Positions 16,816 to 24,482 of a stretch of DNA of 64,000 bases are shown piece by piece. The DNA is from Flavobacterium oncorhynchi (GTDB lineage Bacteria; Bacteroidota; Bacteroidia; Flavobacteriales; Flavobacteriaceae). The notes beneath the pieces are model-generated. The model worked only from the letters and a program-made list of their open reading frames with translations. It was not told the origin of the DNA and ran no database searches. The DNA lies in assembly GCF_002217355.1 (NCBI RefSeq), contig NZ_MUHA01000012.1, positions 1 through 64,000 of the forward strand, given 5' to 3'. Both the position numbers and the translations under genes were made by a program. Every line of letters starts with the position of its first letter. Position 1 is the stretch's first letter.

Positions 16816-17376
16816 TTACAAATTCTCAATATGAATGCGCTTTTTATCTTTCAATTGTTTAAAATTGGTAGGCGTGTAGCTTGTTACTTTCTTGAACTGA
16901 TTGCTCAAATGCGCTACATTACTGTAGTTTAGCATATCAGCAATTTCGCTTAGCGAAAGTTCATTGTAAATCAATAACTCCTTTACCTTTTCTATTTTTT
17001 GACAGATAAAATATTTTTCAATCGTGGTGTTTTCAATTTCTGAAAATAAATTGCTCAATGAATTATAATCCTGATTTAGATTCTCTGCTAAATAATCAGA
17101 TAAATTAGTTTTGAGTTCTACATTTTTGTGATGAACTAAATCAATAATAAGATTCTTAATCTTCTCTATTGTTTTACTTTTTTTATCATCGATTAAATCG
17201 AAACCTAAAGATTGAAGATTCTTAAGTAAAATTTCTTTTTGATTTTCAGTAATGACGTCCTGTAATTTGACTTCGCCTAATTCTACAGAAATAGTTTGAA
17301 GTCCAAGTTTTTCAAGCTCAGACTTCACAACCATATTACAACGAGCGCACACCATGTTTTTGATGTAGAGCGTCAT
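16816..17376 (-). CDS. HMA-like / AraC-type regulator fusion
   Basis: 186 residues from ATG 17374-17376, chosen because it gives the HMA start MTLYIKNMVCARC and leaves 2 bp after the upstream stop codon. Residues 1-65 resemble a heavy-metal-associated domain with a CxxC metal site (MVCARCNMVV). The C-terminal part (about 105-180) is an AraC-type DNA-binding domain (LSLSEIADMLNYSNVAHLSN, then QFKKVTSYTPTNFKQLK). Metal sensing by the HMA part and control of copper genes is inferred. It is co-transcribed with the DUF3347 gene. Confidence 0.87.
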   Translation of the reverse strand: MTLYIKNMVCARCNMVVKSELEKLGLQTISVELGEVKLQDVITENQKEILLKNLQSLGFDLIDDKKSKTIEKIKNLIIDLVHHKNVELKTNLSDYLAENLNQDYNSLSNLFSEIENTTIEKYFICQKIEKVKELLIYNELSLSEIADMLNYSNVAHLSNQFKKVTSYTPTNFKQLKDKKRIHIENL

Positions 17377-17378
17377 AT

Positions 17379-17909
17379 TTATTTGATAGTTTCTACTACG
17401 TTTCCGCAAGTTAGCATTGAAGAACCATAATATGGGTTTTTAACCGCTTTTTCTTTGCTTAACCAATCAGCGTCAGCCATTGGGCAATGTTGTTTGTAAA
17501 CAACTTCATTAGATTTTGAAACTTTGATTAAATCATAAGTGTTTTTAGTCAACGATTTAAAAGTTTCACGTTGTTTTTTAAGGTCGCTGGTTGTAGAAAT
17601 GCTTTTTGCATCAGCAGTCATTTTTTTTACTGCTTTCATCCAAACATTATGTTCTTCATTTTTTAGTTTGTCCATTTTAACTTCTGTAATAGCAGCCAAT
17701 AAATCTTTAGCTTTCGCCGAAGTTAATTTGGCATCACTTTTTATTAAAGCGTCTTTTACTGCAAAATAAGCGTCATAAACAGATTGTAATTGATTAGAAT
17801 CAGCAATTTCTGTTGTAGTTGATTCTGTTGCGATCGAATTGGCTTGCGCAAAATTTACAGAAAATAATAATGCGATTGCTAGTGCTATTGTAGATGTGAA
17901 ATTTTTCAT
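17379..17909 (-). CDS. Secreted DUF3347 protein
   Basis: 176 residues with a signal peptide (cleavage after FAQA, near 24). The DUF3347 body is helical (LQSVYDAYFAVKDALIKSDA) and ends with the conserved metal-binding tail VYKQHCPMADADWLSKEKAV, NPYYGSSMLTCG, which has Cys, His and Met residues. DUF3347 domains occur in copper/silver efflux (CusB-like) proteins. It is the first gene of a two-gene unit with the HMA-AraC regulator, consistent with a periplasmic copper-binding role. Confidence 0.9.
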   Translation of the reverse strand: MKNFTSTIALAIALLFSVNFAQANSIATESTTTEIADSNQLQSVYDAYFAVKDALIKSDAKLTSAKAKDLLAAITEVKMDKLKNEEHNVWMKAVKKMTADAKSISTTSDLKKQRETFKSLTKNTYDLIKVSKSNEVVYKQHCPMADADWLSKEKAVKNPYYGSSMLTCGNVVETIK

Positions 17910-18061
17910 TTTTTCTAAATTTGATAAAAAGGATTTTAATTTTCCTTTTTAAGTTTAATATGTTTTTTTAAAGTCTCGATGTTAAGTTATTTGCGTCTTT
18001 TGTATGAAAAACCATATGTTGGAGGTTGGTTTAGATCCAATTATGGCTGTCGCAAATACAA

Positions 18062-18448
18062 TTATTTTATTTTGGGCAGAAGCCAAATAGAAGTAAAACC
18101 GTCTGAAATAGCAGCGGTTTTGTGAAACGAGATTGATTTCTCGGTAGAGAAATTAAACAAATTAGTGTCAAATTCAAATTCATTCAAAGCGATCAAACTA
18201 AACGATAAAGCAGTTGGTGTGCATCCAGAGTGATCACATTTTCCGTTACAGCCATGTTGATCTTTTTTAGGACTTTGATCTTTTTTACAGCACTCTTTCT
18301 TGCAAGTGTCAAGGTTTTCCTTTTTTGAAGAAGTGCTTTTTTCATGCGAAGTTTTTTCAGAAGAGCGTCCACAAGCATAACTCTCAGCTGACATCAAAAA
18401 GACACCAAGAGTTAAAAATAGATATAATATGTGGATTTTTTTCGTCAA
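18062..18448 (-). CDS. Secreted Cys-rich protein of the copper block
   Basis: 128 residues read from a TTG start at 18446-18448, the only start that gives a full signal peptide (MTKKIHILYLFLTLGVFLMS). A stop codon directly precedes it, and a -7 box at 18469-18476 fits a short leader. The mature protein has a Lys/Cys/His-rich part (DTCKKECCKK, HGCNGKCDHSGC) and a C-terminal part without Cys. No family is recognised. The Cys/His cluster beside copper genes suggests metal binding; this is inference. Confidence 0.7.
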   Translation of the reverse strand: MTKKIHILYLFLTLGVFLMSAESYACGRSSEKTSHEKSTSSKKENLDTCKKECCKKDQSPKKDQHGCNGKCDHSGCTPTALSFSLIALNEFEFDTNLFNFSTEKSISFHKTAAISDGFTSIWLLPKIK

Positions 18449-18468
18449 TTAGAATTGTTTTATAAGTA

Positions 18469-18476
18469 CAAATTTA
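18469..18476 (-). promoter_or_regulatory. Putative -7 box for the Cys-rich protein
   Basis: The minus strand reads TAAATTTG (TAnnTTTG), 20 bp from the TTG start. It supports that start over the internal ATG. Confidence 0.5.
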
Positions 18477-18519
18477 AAGATTTTTTTTAAGAGCACCTAT
18501 ATATTTAAGATTTTGAATG

Positions 18520-19353
18520 TTACGTTTTTTTAAAATCTGTGGGATTCATGTTTTTTCTCTTTTTGAAATAATTCGATAAATGACTTTCATCTGTAAAACC
18601 GAATTCGTAGGCAATTTGTTTAATAGGTAATTGATTATTGTGAATTCTTTTTTCTATTAAAGTAGTTCTCAGATTATGTATATAATCTCTGTAACTGATA
18701 GAAAAAGTTCTTTTAAAATAAGCACTGAAATAGGTTTGCGCTATATTAAAATGATCGGCTATAACTTTAATTTGAACAAGTTTTGGCTGGTAAATATTTT
18801 GATGTATATAAGTTGCTATTTGTTCATTGTCGATATGAGCCGATTTCATTTGCAAGTTCATTCCTCTGATTGTTTCTTTAATCAAACCAAATATGGAAAG
18901 AATTTGATAAAAGACAATAGGCGAAGTAGTAACATCTATCTTGCAGTTGTAAGCCGTAATGTTTTCGACTGTATTTTTTAGAATCGTTTTGCAAGGATCA
19001 TCTAATTTTAAAACAGTTTCTTTTAGGAGTTTATCCCGCATAAAATCCTCCGGCGTATGTAGAAGCAAATCATCGCAAAAAAGATTTTTATTTGAGTTGA
19101 AATAATTATCGGTAAACTTGATATAAACAAATCGAGTTGTTTTTTTTATATCAAAGTAATGCTTGTCTTCGGGCGAAATTACAAATAGATCACCTGATTT
19201 ATAGGGAAGCAGGTTATTGTTCAAATGATGAACTCCGTTTCCTTTTTTGATATAAATGATTTCGTAATACGTATGCGTGTGCGGAGGCAGGTGAAATTTG
19301 TCATCTTCAAATTCATCAATAACCAAAGTTTTGAATTGATTTAATTTTGGCAT
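18520..19353 (-). CDS. AraC-family regulator with cupin domain
   Basis: 277 residues: N-terminal cupin-like sensor (FHLPPHTHTYYEIIYIKKGN, DLFVISPEDKHYF) and a C-terminal AraC double HTH (about 175-275: IKVIADHFNIAQTYFSAYFK, IKQIAYEFGFTDESHLSNYF). It is divergent from the MFS exporter, with back-to-back promoters in the 102-bp gap, so control of that exporter is likely. Ligand unknown. Confidence 0.93.
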   Translation of the reverse strand: MPKLNQFKTLVIDEFEDDKFHLPPHTHTYYEIIYIKKGNGVHHLNNNLLPYKSGDLFVISPEDKHYFDIKKTTRFVYIKFTDNYFNSNKNLFCDDLLLHTPEDFMRDKLLKETVLKLDDPCKTILKNTVENITAYNCKIDVTTSPIVFYQILSIFGLIKETIRGMNLQMKSAHIDNEQIATYIHQNIYQPKLVQIKVIADHFNIAQTYFSAYFKRTFSISYRDYIHNLRTTLIEKRIHNNQLPIKQIAYEFGFTDESHLSNYFKKRKNMNPTDFKKT

Positions 19354-19378
19354 AACTTAAATTTACAAGTTTATATCG

Positions 19379-19386
19379 CAAATGTA
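19379..19386 (-). promoter_or_regulatory. Putative -7 box for the AraC gene
   Basis: The minus strand reads TACATTTG (TAnnTTTG), 25 bp upstream of the regulator ATG. Confidence 0.5.
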
Positions 19387-19411
19387 CAATTTTCATTCAG
19401 ACATATAGTGT

Positions 19412-19419
19412 TAAATTTG
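19412..19419 (+). promoter_or_regulatory. Putative -7 box for the MFS gene
   Basis: TAAATTTG matches TAnnTTTG, 36 bp upstream of the exporter ATG. It lies 25 bp from the divergent AraC box. Confidence 0.5.
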
Positions 19420-19455
19420 CAGTATAGAAAATCTATTCCTTTCTTATAAAAACAA

Positions 19456-20622
19456 ATGAAAAAAAGTCTTATTGCGCTCTCATTTGGAGGCTTAACTATT
19501 GGTATTACAGAATTTGTAATGATGGGTCTGCTTCCAGATATTGCTTCAAATATGAAAGTGTCGATTCCAGTTGCTGGATATCTTATTTCGGCATATGCAC
19601 TTGGTGTTGTTATTGGAGCACCATTATTAGTAATCCTTGGAAGAAACTTTCCGCCCAAAAAAATGCTCTTAATTTTGGCATTAATGTTAACTGTTTTTAA
19701 TGCGCTTTCAATTATTGCTCCAACCTATAACTTTTTGTTTGCTTCGCGATTTTTGTCTGGTTTACCGCACGGTGCCTTTTTTGGTGTTGGTGCTGTAGTA
19801 GCAAGTCGTTTGGCAGATAAAGGAAAAGAAGCTCAGGCAATTGCTATTATGTTTTCGGGTTTAACTTTGGCTAATTTAATTGGAGTTCCAATAGGAACTT
19901 ATATAGGACATCACTTTTTATGGCGTTATACTTTTGTATTGATTGCAATTGTTGGACTGCTCACTTTTCTATTCATTTATTTGTGGATGCCGAGTTTAGA
20001 AAAAGGAGAGACTGTTAATATGAAAAAACAATTGGAGTTTTTCAAGAAAACCGAAGCTTGGCTGATTATTGGAATTACGGCAATTGGTTTTGGAGGATTG
20101 TTTGCTTGGATTAGTTATATTGCTCCCTTGTTAATTAATGTTTCTAAATTCTCTGAAGGTGATGTTTCCTCTATTTTAGTTTTGGCGGGGCTTGGAATGG
20201 TGGTCGGGAATTTTGCAGGTGGTAAACTGGCTGATAAATTTTCACCCGCGCCAACCACATTGGCTTTACTGTTTGTTATGTCAATCGATTTGATTTTGGT
20301 TTACTTTTTCTCTTCAAATCAATACGTGTCGTTGTTTTTGACATTTTTAACTGGATGTATTTCTTTTTCGGTAATAGCGCCAATTCAAATGCTTATGATA
20401 CGAACTGCGAAAGGTGCTGAGATGATTGCTTCTGCTGCGCTTCAAGGAAGTTTTAATATCGGGAATGCTTTGGGAGCGTTTTTAGGTGGACTGCCTTTAA
20501 CAGCCGGTTATAGTTATGCTTCACCAAATTTAATAGGAGTAGGAATGTCTATTATGGGAATGCTTATAACGATTACTTTAATTAGAGCACATAGGAACAA
20601 TTTGAAACTTCAAAGAATCTAA
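19456..20622 (+). CDS. MFS transporter (AraJ/DHA1-type)
   Basis: 388 residues with about 12 hydrophobic helices. The first helix, GLTIGITEFVMMGLLPDIA, is the hallmark of the AraJ/PbuE-like DHA1 exporters. The loop 2-3 motif GRNFPPKK and FLSGLPHGAFFGVGAVVASR follow. Substrate cannot be told; this group exports sugars, purines or drugs. Divergent from an AraC regulator; ends in a terminator at 20648-20677. Confidence 0.93.
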   Translation: MKKSLIALSFGGLTIGITEFVMMGLLPDIASNMKVSIPVAGYLISAYALGVVIGAPLLVILGRNFPPKKMLLILALMLTVFNALSIIAPTYNFLFASRFLSGLPHGAFFGVGAVVASRLADKGKEAQAIAIMFSGLTLANLIGVPIGTYIGHHFLWRYTFVLIAIVGLLTFLFIYLWMPSLEKGETVNMKKQLEFFKKTEAWLIIGITAIGFGGLFAWISYIAPLLINVSKFSEGDVSSILVLAGLGMVVGNFAGGKLADKFSPAPTTLALLFVMSIDLILVYFFSSNQYVSLFLTFLTGCISFSVIAPIQMLMIRTAKGAEMIASAALQGSFNIGNALGAFLGGLPLTAGYSYASPNLIGVGMSIMGMLITITLIRAHRNNLKLQRI

Positions 20623-20647
20623 TTATTTCCTATTTAATACTATTTAA

Positions 20648-20677
20648 ACCCTTAGATGTTTTCTAAGGGTTTTTTTT
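20648..20677 (+). terminator. Terminator after the MFS gene
   Basis: ACCCTTAGA at 20648-20656 pairs with TCTAAGGGT at 20662-20670, followed by a T-run. Confidence 0.88.
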
Positions 20678-20865
20678 ATGGCTTTATATTATTTGTTGAG
20701 GTCTAAAAGTGTTTAATGTTTTAAAAGTTTATCTCGAGTATTTTACTGCTGTCTTTTTGTAAAGAAAAACTTTGTAAAAAATGGAGGGCGATATAAAGTT
20801 TGGTTTTGTGCTTTTTGTTTTTTAAATGTTAAAAACACACTTAAAAATATCTTAAATTGTAAACA

Positions 20866-20879
20866 TGTAATCGATTGTT
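20866..20879. promoter_or_regulatory. Upstream LacI-type operator-like site
   Basis: TGTAATCGATTGTT closely matches the reverse complement of the site at 21051-21064 and the LacI/PurR-family pattern TGnAAnCGnTTnCA. It lies 185 bp upstream of the second site, centre to centre. Confidence 0.4.
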
Positions 20880-21042
20880 TTTTTTGGAAAATCGCAATGA
20901 ATTCTAAAATTACAATAATATATTTAATATTTATACATCGATTAAATTACACATATTGTATAAAAAGTCGATTTTATTTTGCTTATATAATTTTTATTAT
21001 GAAATTTTTATGAATTTTAATTTTTTGTATAAAAAAAATATC

Positions 21043-21050
21043 TATGTTTG
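21043..21050 (+). promoter_or_regulatory. Putative -7 box for the susC operon
   Basis: TATGTTTG matches TAnnTTTG. A TTTG lies at 21024-21027, 15 bp upstream, slightly short for the usual spacing. The box is directly followed by an operator-like palindrome, giving an mRNA leader of about 180 nt. Confidence 0.5.
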
Positions 21051-21064
21051 TGCAATCGATTACA
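21051..21064. promoter_or_regulatory. LacI-type operator-like site over the susC start point
   Basis: TGCAATCGATTACA fits the LacI/PurR-family pattern TGnAAnCGnTTnCA. It begins at the base after the -7 box, where a bound repressor would cover the transcription start. Confidence 0.5.
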
Positions 21065-21234
21065 ATTTTTTCAAACTGTTAAAAATACTTTGGTTTTTAA
21101 TAGCAATAAAATGGATAAAACCTCTGATTTTATTGAAAGAAAAAGAAAAAACGTTTGCAAAAGCTGTAATTGTAAATTAAAAAAAAACCACAAAAAACCA
21201 CTTTTAAAACAATTAATAACTTAAACAATCAACC

Positions 21235-24200
21235 ATGAATTTTAATGATTTATTAAACAAAGGAACAAATCGTTGCTTTGCTGTTGTTTTCTTATTGTGC
21301 TTACTGATGGGCAATCGAGCGCATGCTCAGACTGTGACATTAGAAGGAACTGTTAAGGATGCGGCAGGACTTTCTCTGCCGGGAGTTAATGTTCTTGAAA
21401 AAGGGACAAAGAATGGAACTTCGACAGATTTTGATGGACACTACAAAATTAAATTAACAAATCCGAAAGCAGTTTTGACTTTTTCTTTCATAGGATTTGT
21501 AACTAAAGAAGTTTCGGCGGCAGGTAAGACTAAAGTTGATGTATCGTTAGTTGAAGATGCAAATAATTTAAATGAAGTTGTGGTGATAGGTTACGGTACT
21601 GCAAAAAAATCTGACTTAACAGGTGCAGTTGCTTCAATTTCAGGAAATGAATTGAAAAAGGTACCTGTTTCTAATATTGCAGAAGCTTTAACAGGACGAA
21701 TTGCCGGGGTTCAGGTTGTTTCAACTGAAGGTTCGCCAGATGCAGATATTAAAATTAGAGTGCGTGGAGGCGGATCTTTAACGCAAGATGCTTCGCCTTT
21801 AATAATTGTTGACGGTTTTCCTGTAAACAGTATGAGTGACATTGCAGCTTCAAATGTTGAGTCGATGACCGTATTGAAAGATGCTTCTTCTACAGCAATT
21901 TATGGGTCGAGAGGAGCAAATGGTGTTATTATTGTAACTACTAAAACTGGTAAGGACGGAAAAATGGCAGTAAGCTACAATATGTTTTATGGTATGAAAA
22001 CAATGGCTAATGACATTGATGTACTGCCTACAGAAGATTTTGTAAAATGGCAGTATGAATATGCTTTACTTGAGCAAAAAGATAAAACTATTTTAAGTAA
22101 TCCAACATCTTATACTAAGTATTTTGGAAACTGGGAGGATCGCGATTTATATAACGGAGTAAAAGGAACAGACTGGCAAAAGCAAATTTATGGTCGTCGC
22201 GGCGAAGTAAACAGTCGTGATTTAGGAATTCGCGGAGGTACTGAAAAATTGAGTTATAATTTTAACTATGCATATTACGATGAGAAAGCCATTATGGTTG
22301 GCTCTGATTATAAAAGAAACAACTTATCGCTAGCATTAAAGAATAAAGCAAGTGATAAAATCGATCTTGGTTTTACAGTACGTTATTCTGATACAAAAAT
22401 AAATGGAGGAGGAGCTAATGAGCAAAACGAAGTTTCATCTCTTGACAGCCGTTTGCGTCATAGTGTTGGATATTCACCAATTCCAATGCCGGGACTAACT
22501 ACAGATAATGATGATCAAAGTGTTAACAGTTATTTAGTGAATCCATTTTTAGCGATCTCAGATAATAACCGTCAACAATTTAGAAAAAACTATAATTTAT
22601 TAGGAAGCTTTGGTTGGAAGCTTGCTCAAAATCTAAAATTTCAAAGTGATTTAGGATTAGACAATTTTAATAATACAGATTATCGTTTTTACGGTTCTTC
22701 TACTTATTTTTCAAGTACTGCTAAAGTTGGGGCAGGAAAACCAGGAATGGTGATGAGCGATCGTAAAGATGTTCGTTTTAGAAATGCGAATACATTAAAT
22801 TATGACTTTAAAAACATCTTAGGAGCAAACCACCATTTGACAGCGCTTTTAGGAGAAGAAATGATTACTACTACTTCAAATACAGTAACTACAACAATTC
22901 TAAACTATCCTAAATTCTTTAATTTAGATCAAGCAAAAAAATTAACAACTCAAGGAACGCCTTTTTCAGTTGATAATTTTTATAGCCCTGATGATAAATT
23001 ACTTTCGTTTTTTGGACGTTTAAATTATGATTATAAAGATCGTTATTTATTGACCGCTTCTTTCCGTGCAGATGGTTCTAGCCGATTTTTAAACAGCAAC
23101 CGTTGGGGGTATTTTCCAGCAGCAGCAGCAGCTTGGAAAATTTCTGAAGAAGATTTCTTGAAAAATGCTTCTTGGTTAAGTCTTCTTAAATTAAGACTGA
23201 GTTATGGTGAAGCAGGAAATAACAATATTCCTGTAGGGCAAACAGTTCAAAGTTATCAATCTAACACAAACTCTTATATAAATGGTTTTGATAGCTATTG
23301 GGCGCCATCAAGTGTTTTGGCAAATCCAGACTTGAAATGGGAAACTACTGTTACGCAAAATATCGGTCTAGATTTCGGATTTTTCAAAAATCGTCTAAAC
23401 GGTACTTTCGATGTGTACAAAAACGTAACTAAAGATCTATTAATCGAGTTTCCAGTAGGAGGTACAGGGTATAAAACGCAGTACAGAAATATGGGGGAAA
23501 CACAAAATACAGGTTTTGAAGCTACAGTAAACTTCATAGCAATTGAAAAGAAAAATTATGGCTTAAACTTTTCTGTAAACGTTGGGGTTAACAAAAATAG
23601 AATTAACTCTCTTGGCGTAATGGACAATTTTGGAGTAAATACCGGCTGGGCATCTACAGATATAGGTAATGATTATGCTGTAAATGTAGGTTCGCCAATG
23701 GGATTAATGTATGGTTATCAAAGTGCTGGACGCTATGAAGTTTCAGATTTTGATTATGTTGGAGGAAAATACACTTTAAAATCAGGTGTTGCTGATGCTA
23801 CTAGTGTTCTAGGGGCTTTACAACCGGGAATGATGAAGTTGAAAAATACTGATGGTTCTGCTGATAATAAAGTTACAGCATCAGATCAAACTATTATTGG
23901 TAATTCTAATCCAAAAAGTACAGGAGGTTTGGTAATTAACGCAAATGCTTATGGTTTTGATCTTTCCGCTGCTTTTAACTGGACAATTGGAAATGATATT
24001 TATAACGCTAATAAAGCTGAGTTTTCTACATCAAACAGAAACGGGCAATATAAAAACTTAAGCACTGAAATGGCTGATGGTGCTAGATGGACAAACTTAG
24101 ATCCAGCTTCAGGACAATTGGTTACAGATCCTGCACAATTAGAAGCGCTTAATGCTAATACAACAATGTGGTCTCCTTATATGCAGAAATTTATGTTTAC

Positions 24201-24465
24201 GGATTGGGCGGTAGAAGATGGTTCTTTCTTTAGATTGAATACGCTGACTTTAGGATACAGCACTCCAGAATCGTTCACATCTAAACTTGGAGTGAGTAAA
24301 TTAAGATTTTATTTTACAGCAACAAATGTTTTTATAATTACAAATTATTCTGGTCCAGATCCTGAGGTGTCAACAAAAAGAAAAACACCACTAACACCGG
24401 GAGTTGATTATTCAGCATACCCGAGAAGCAGACAATTGGTTTTTGGTTTAAACCTTAATTTCTAA
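21235..24465 (+). CDS. SusC/RagA-type TonB-dependent outer-membrane transporter
   Basis: 1076 residues. A signal peptide ends at AHAQ (about residue 32). A carboxypeptidase-regulatory-like domain follows (about 33-115: VTLEGTVKDAAGLSLPGVNV). The plug domain (about 120-240) has the SusC signature EALTGRIAGVQVVSTEG, IRVRGGGS, DGFPVN, and VLKDASSTAIYGSRGANGVI. The rest is the beta-barrel, ending in an aromatic residue (NLNF). It imports oligosaccharides through the outer membrane together with the SusD-like lipoprotein encoded 17 bp downstream. No sigma/anti-sigma pair or hybrid two-component regulator is adjacent; operator-like sites upstream suggest LacI-type control. Confidence 0.97.
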   Translation: MNFNDLLNKGTNRCFAVVFLLCLLMGNRAHAQTVTLEGTVKDAAGLSLPGVNVLEKGTKNGTSTDFDGHYKIKLTNPKAVLTFSFIGFVTKEVSAAGKTKVDVSLVEDANNLNEVVVIGYGTAKKSDLTGAVASISGNELKKVPVSNIAEALTGRIAGVQVVSTEGSPDADIKIRVRGGGSLTQDASPLIIVDGFPVNSMSDIAASNVESMTVLKDASSTAIYGSRGANGVIIVTTKTGKDGKMAVSYNMFYGMKTMANDIDVLPTEDFVKWQYEYALLEQKDKTILSNPTSYTKYFGNWEDRDLYNGVKGTDWQKQIYGRRGEVNSRDLGIRGGTEKLSYNFNYAYYDEKAIMVGSDYKRNNLSLALKNKASDKIDLGFTVRYSDTKINGGGANEQNEVSSLDSRLRHSVGYSPIPMPGLTTDNDDQSVNSYLVNPFLAISDNNRQQFRKNYNLLGSFGWKLAQNLKFQSDLGLDNFNNTDYRFYGSSTYFSSTAKVGAGKPGMVMSDRKDVRFRNANTLNYDFKNILGANHHLTALLGEEMITTTSNTVTTTILNYPKFFNLDQAKKLTTQGTPFSVDNFYSPDDKLLSFFGRLNYDYKDRYLLTASFRADGSSRFLNSNRWGYFPAAAAAWKISEEDFLKNASWLSLLKLRLSYGEAGNNNIPVGQTVQSYQSNTNSYINGFDSYWAPSSVLANPDLKWETTVTQNIGLDFGFFKNRLNGTFDVYKNVTKDLLIEFPVGGTGYKTQYRNMGETQNTGFEATVNFIAIEKKNYGLNFSVNVGVNKNRINSLGVMDNFGVNTGWASTDIGNDYAVNVGSPMGLMYGYQSAGRYEVSDFDYVGGKYTLKSGVADATSVLGALQPGMMKLKNTDGSADNKVTASDQTIIGNSNPKSTGGLVINANAYGFDLSAAFNWTIGNDIYNANKAEFSTSNRNGQYKNLSTEMADGARWTNLDPASGQLVTDPAQLEALNANTTMWSPYMQKFMFTDWAVEDGSFFRLNTLTLGYSTPESFTSKLGVSKLRFYFTATNVFIITNYSGPDPEVSTKRKTPLTPGVDYSAYPRSRQLVFGLNLNF

Positions 24466-24482
24466 TTTTAAAATTTATCAAA

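Larger units (their letters stand above)
20678..21234. other. Long regulatory region in front of susC
   Basis: About 560 very AT-rich bases. It holds two ATCGATT-centred operator-like sites (20866-20879 and 21051-21064), a weaker ACATCGATTAAA at about 20935, and a -7 box at 21043-21050. An open frame at 20956-21180 has no coding character and spans the promoter, so it is not called a gene. Confidence 0.55.

Noticed and set aside
20956..21180. 74-codon open frame upstream of susC
   Set aside because: It spans the promoter and operator-like site and is dominated by Phe/Lys/Ile/Tyr from AT-rich sequence.
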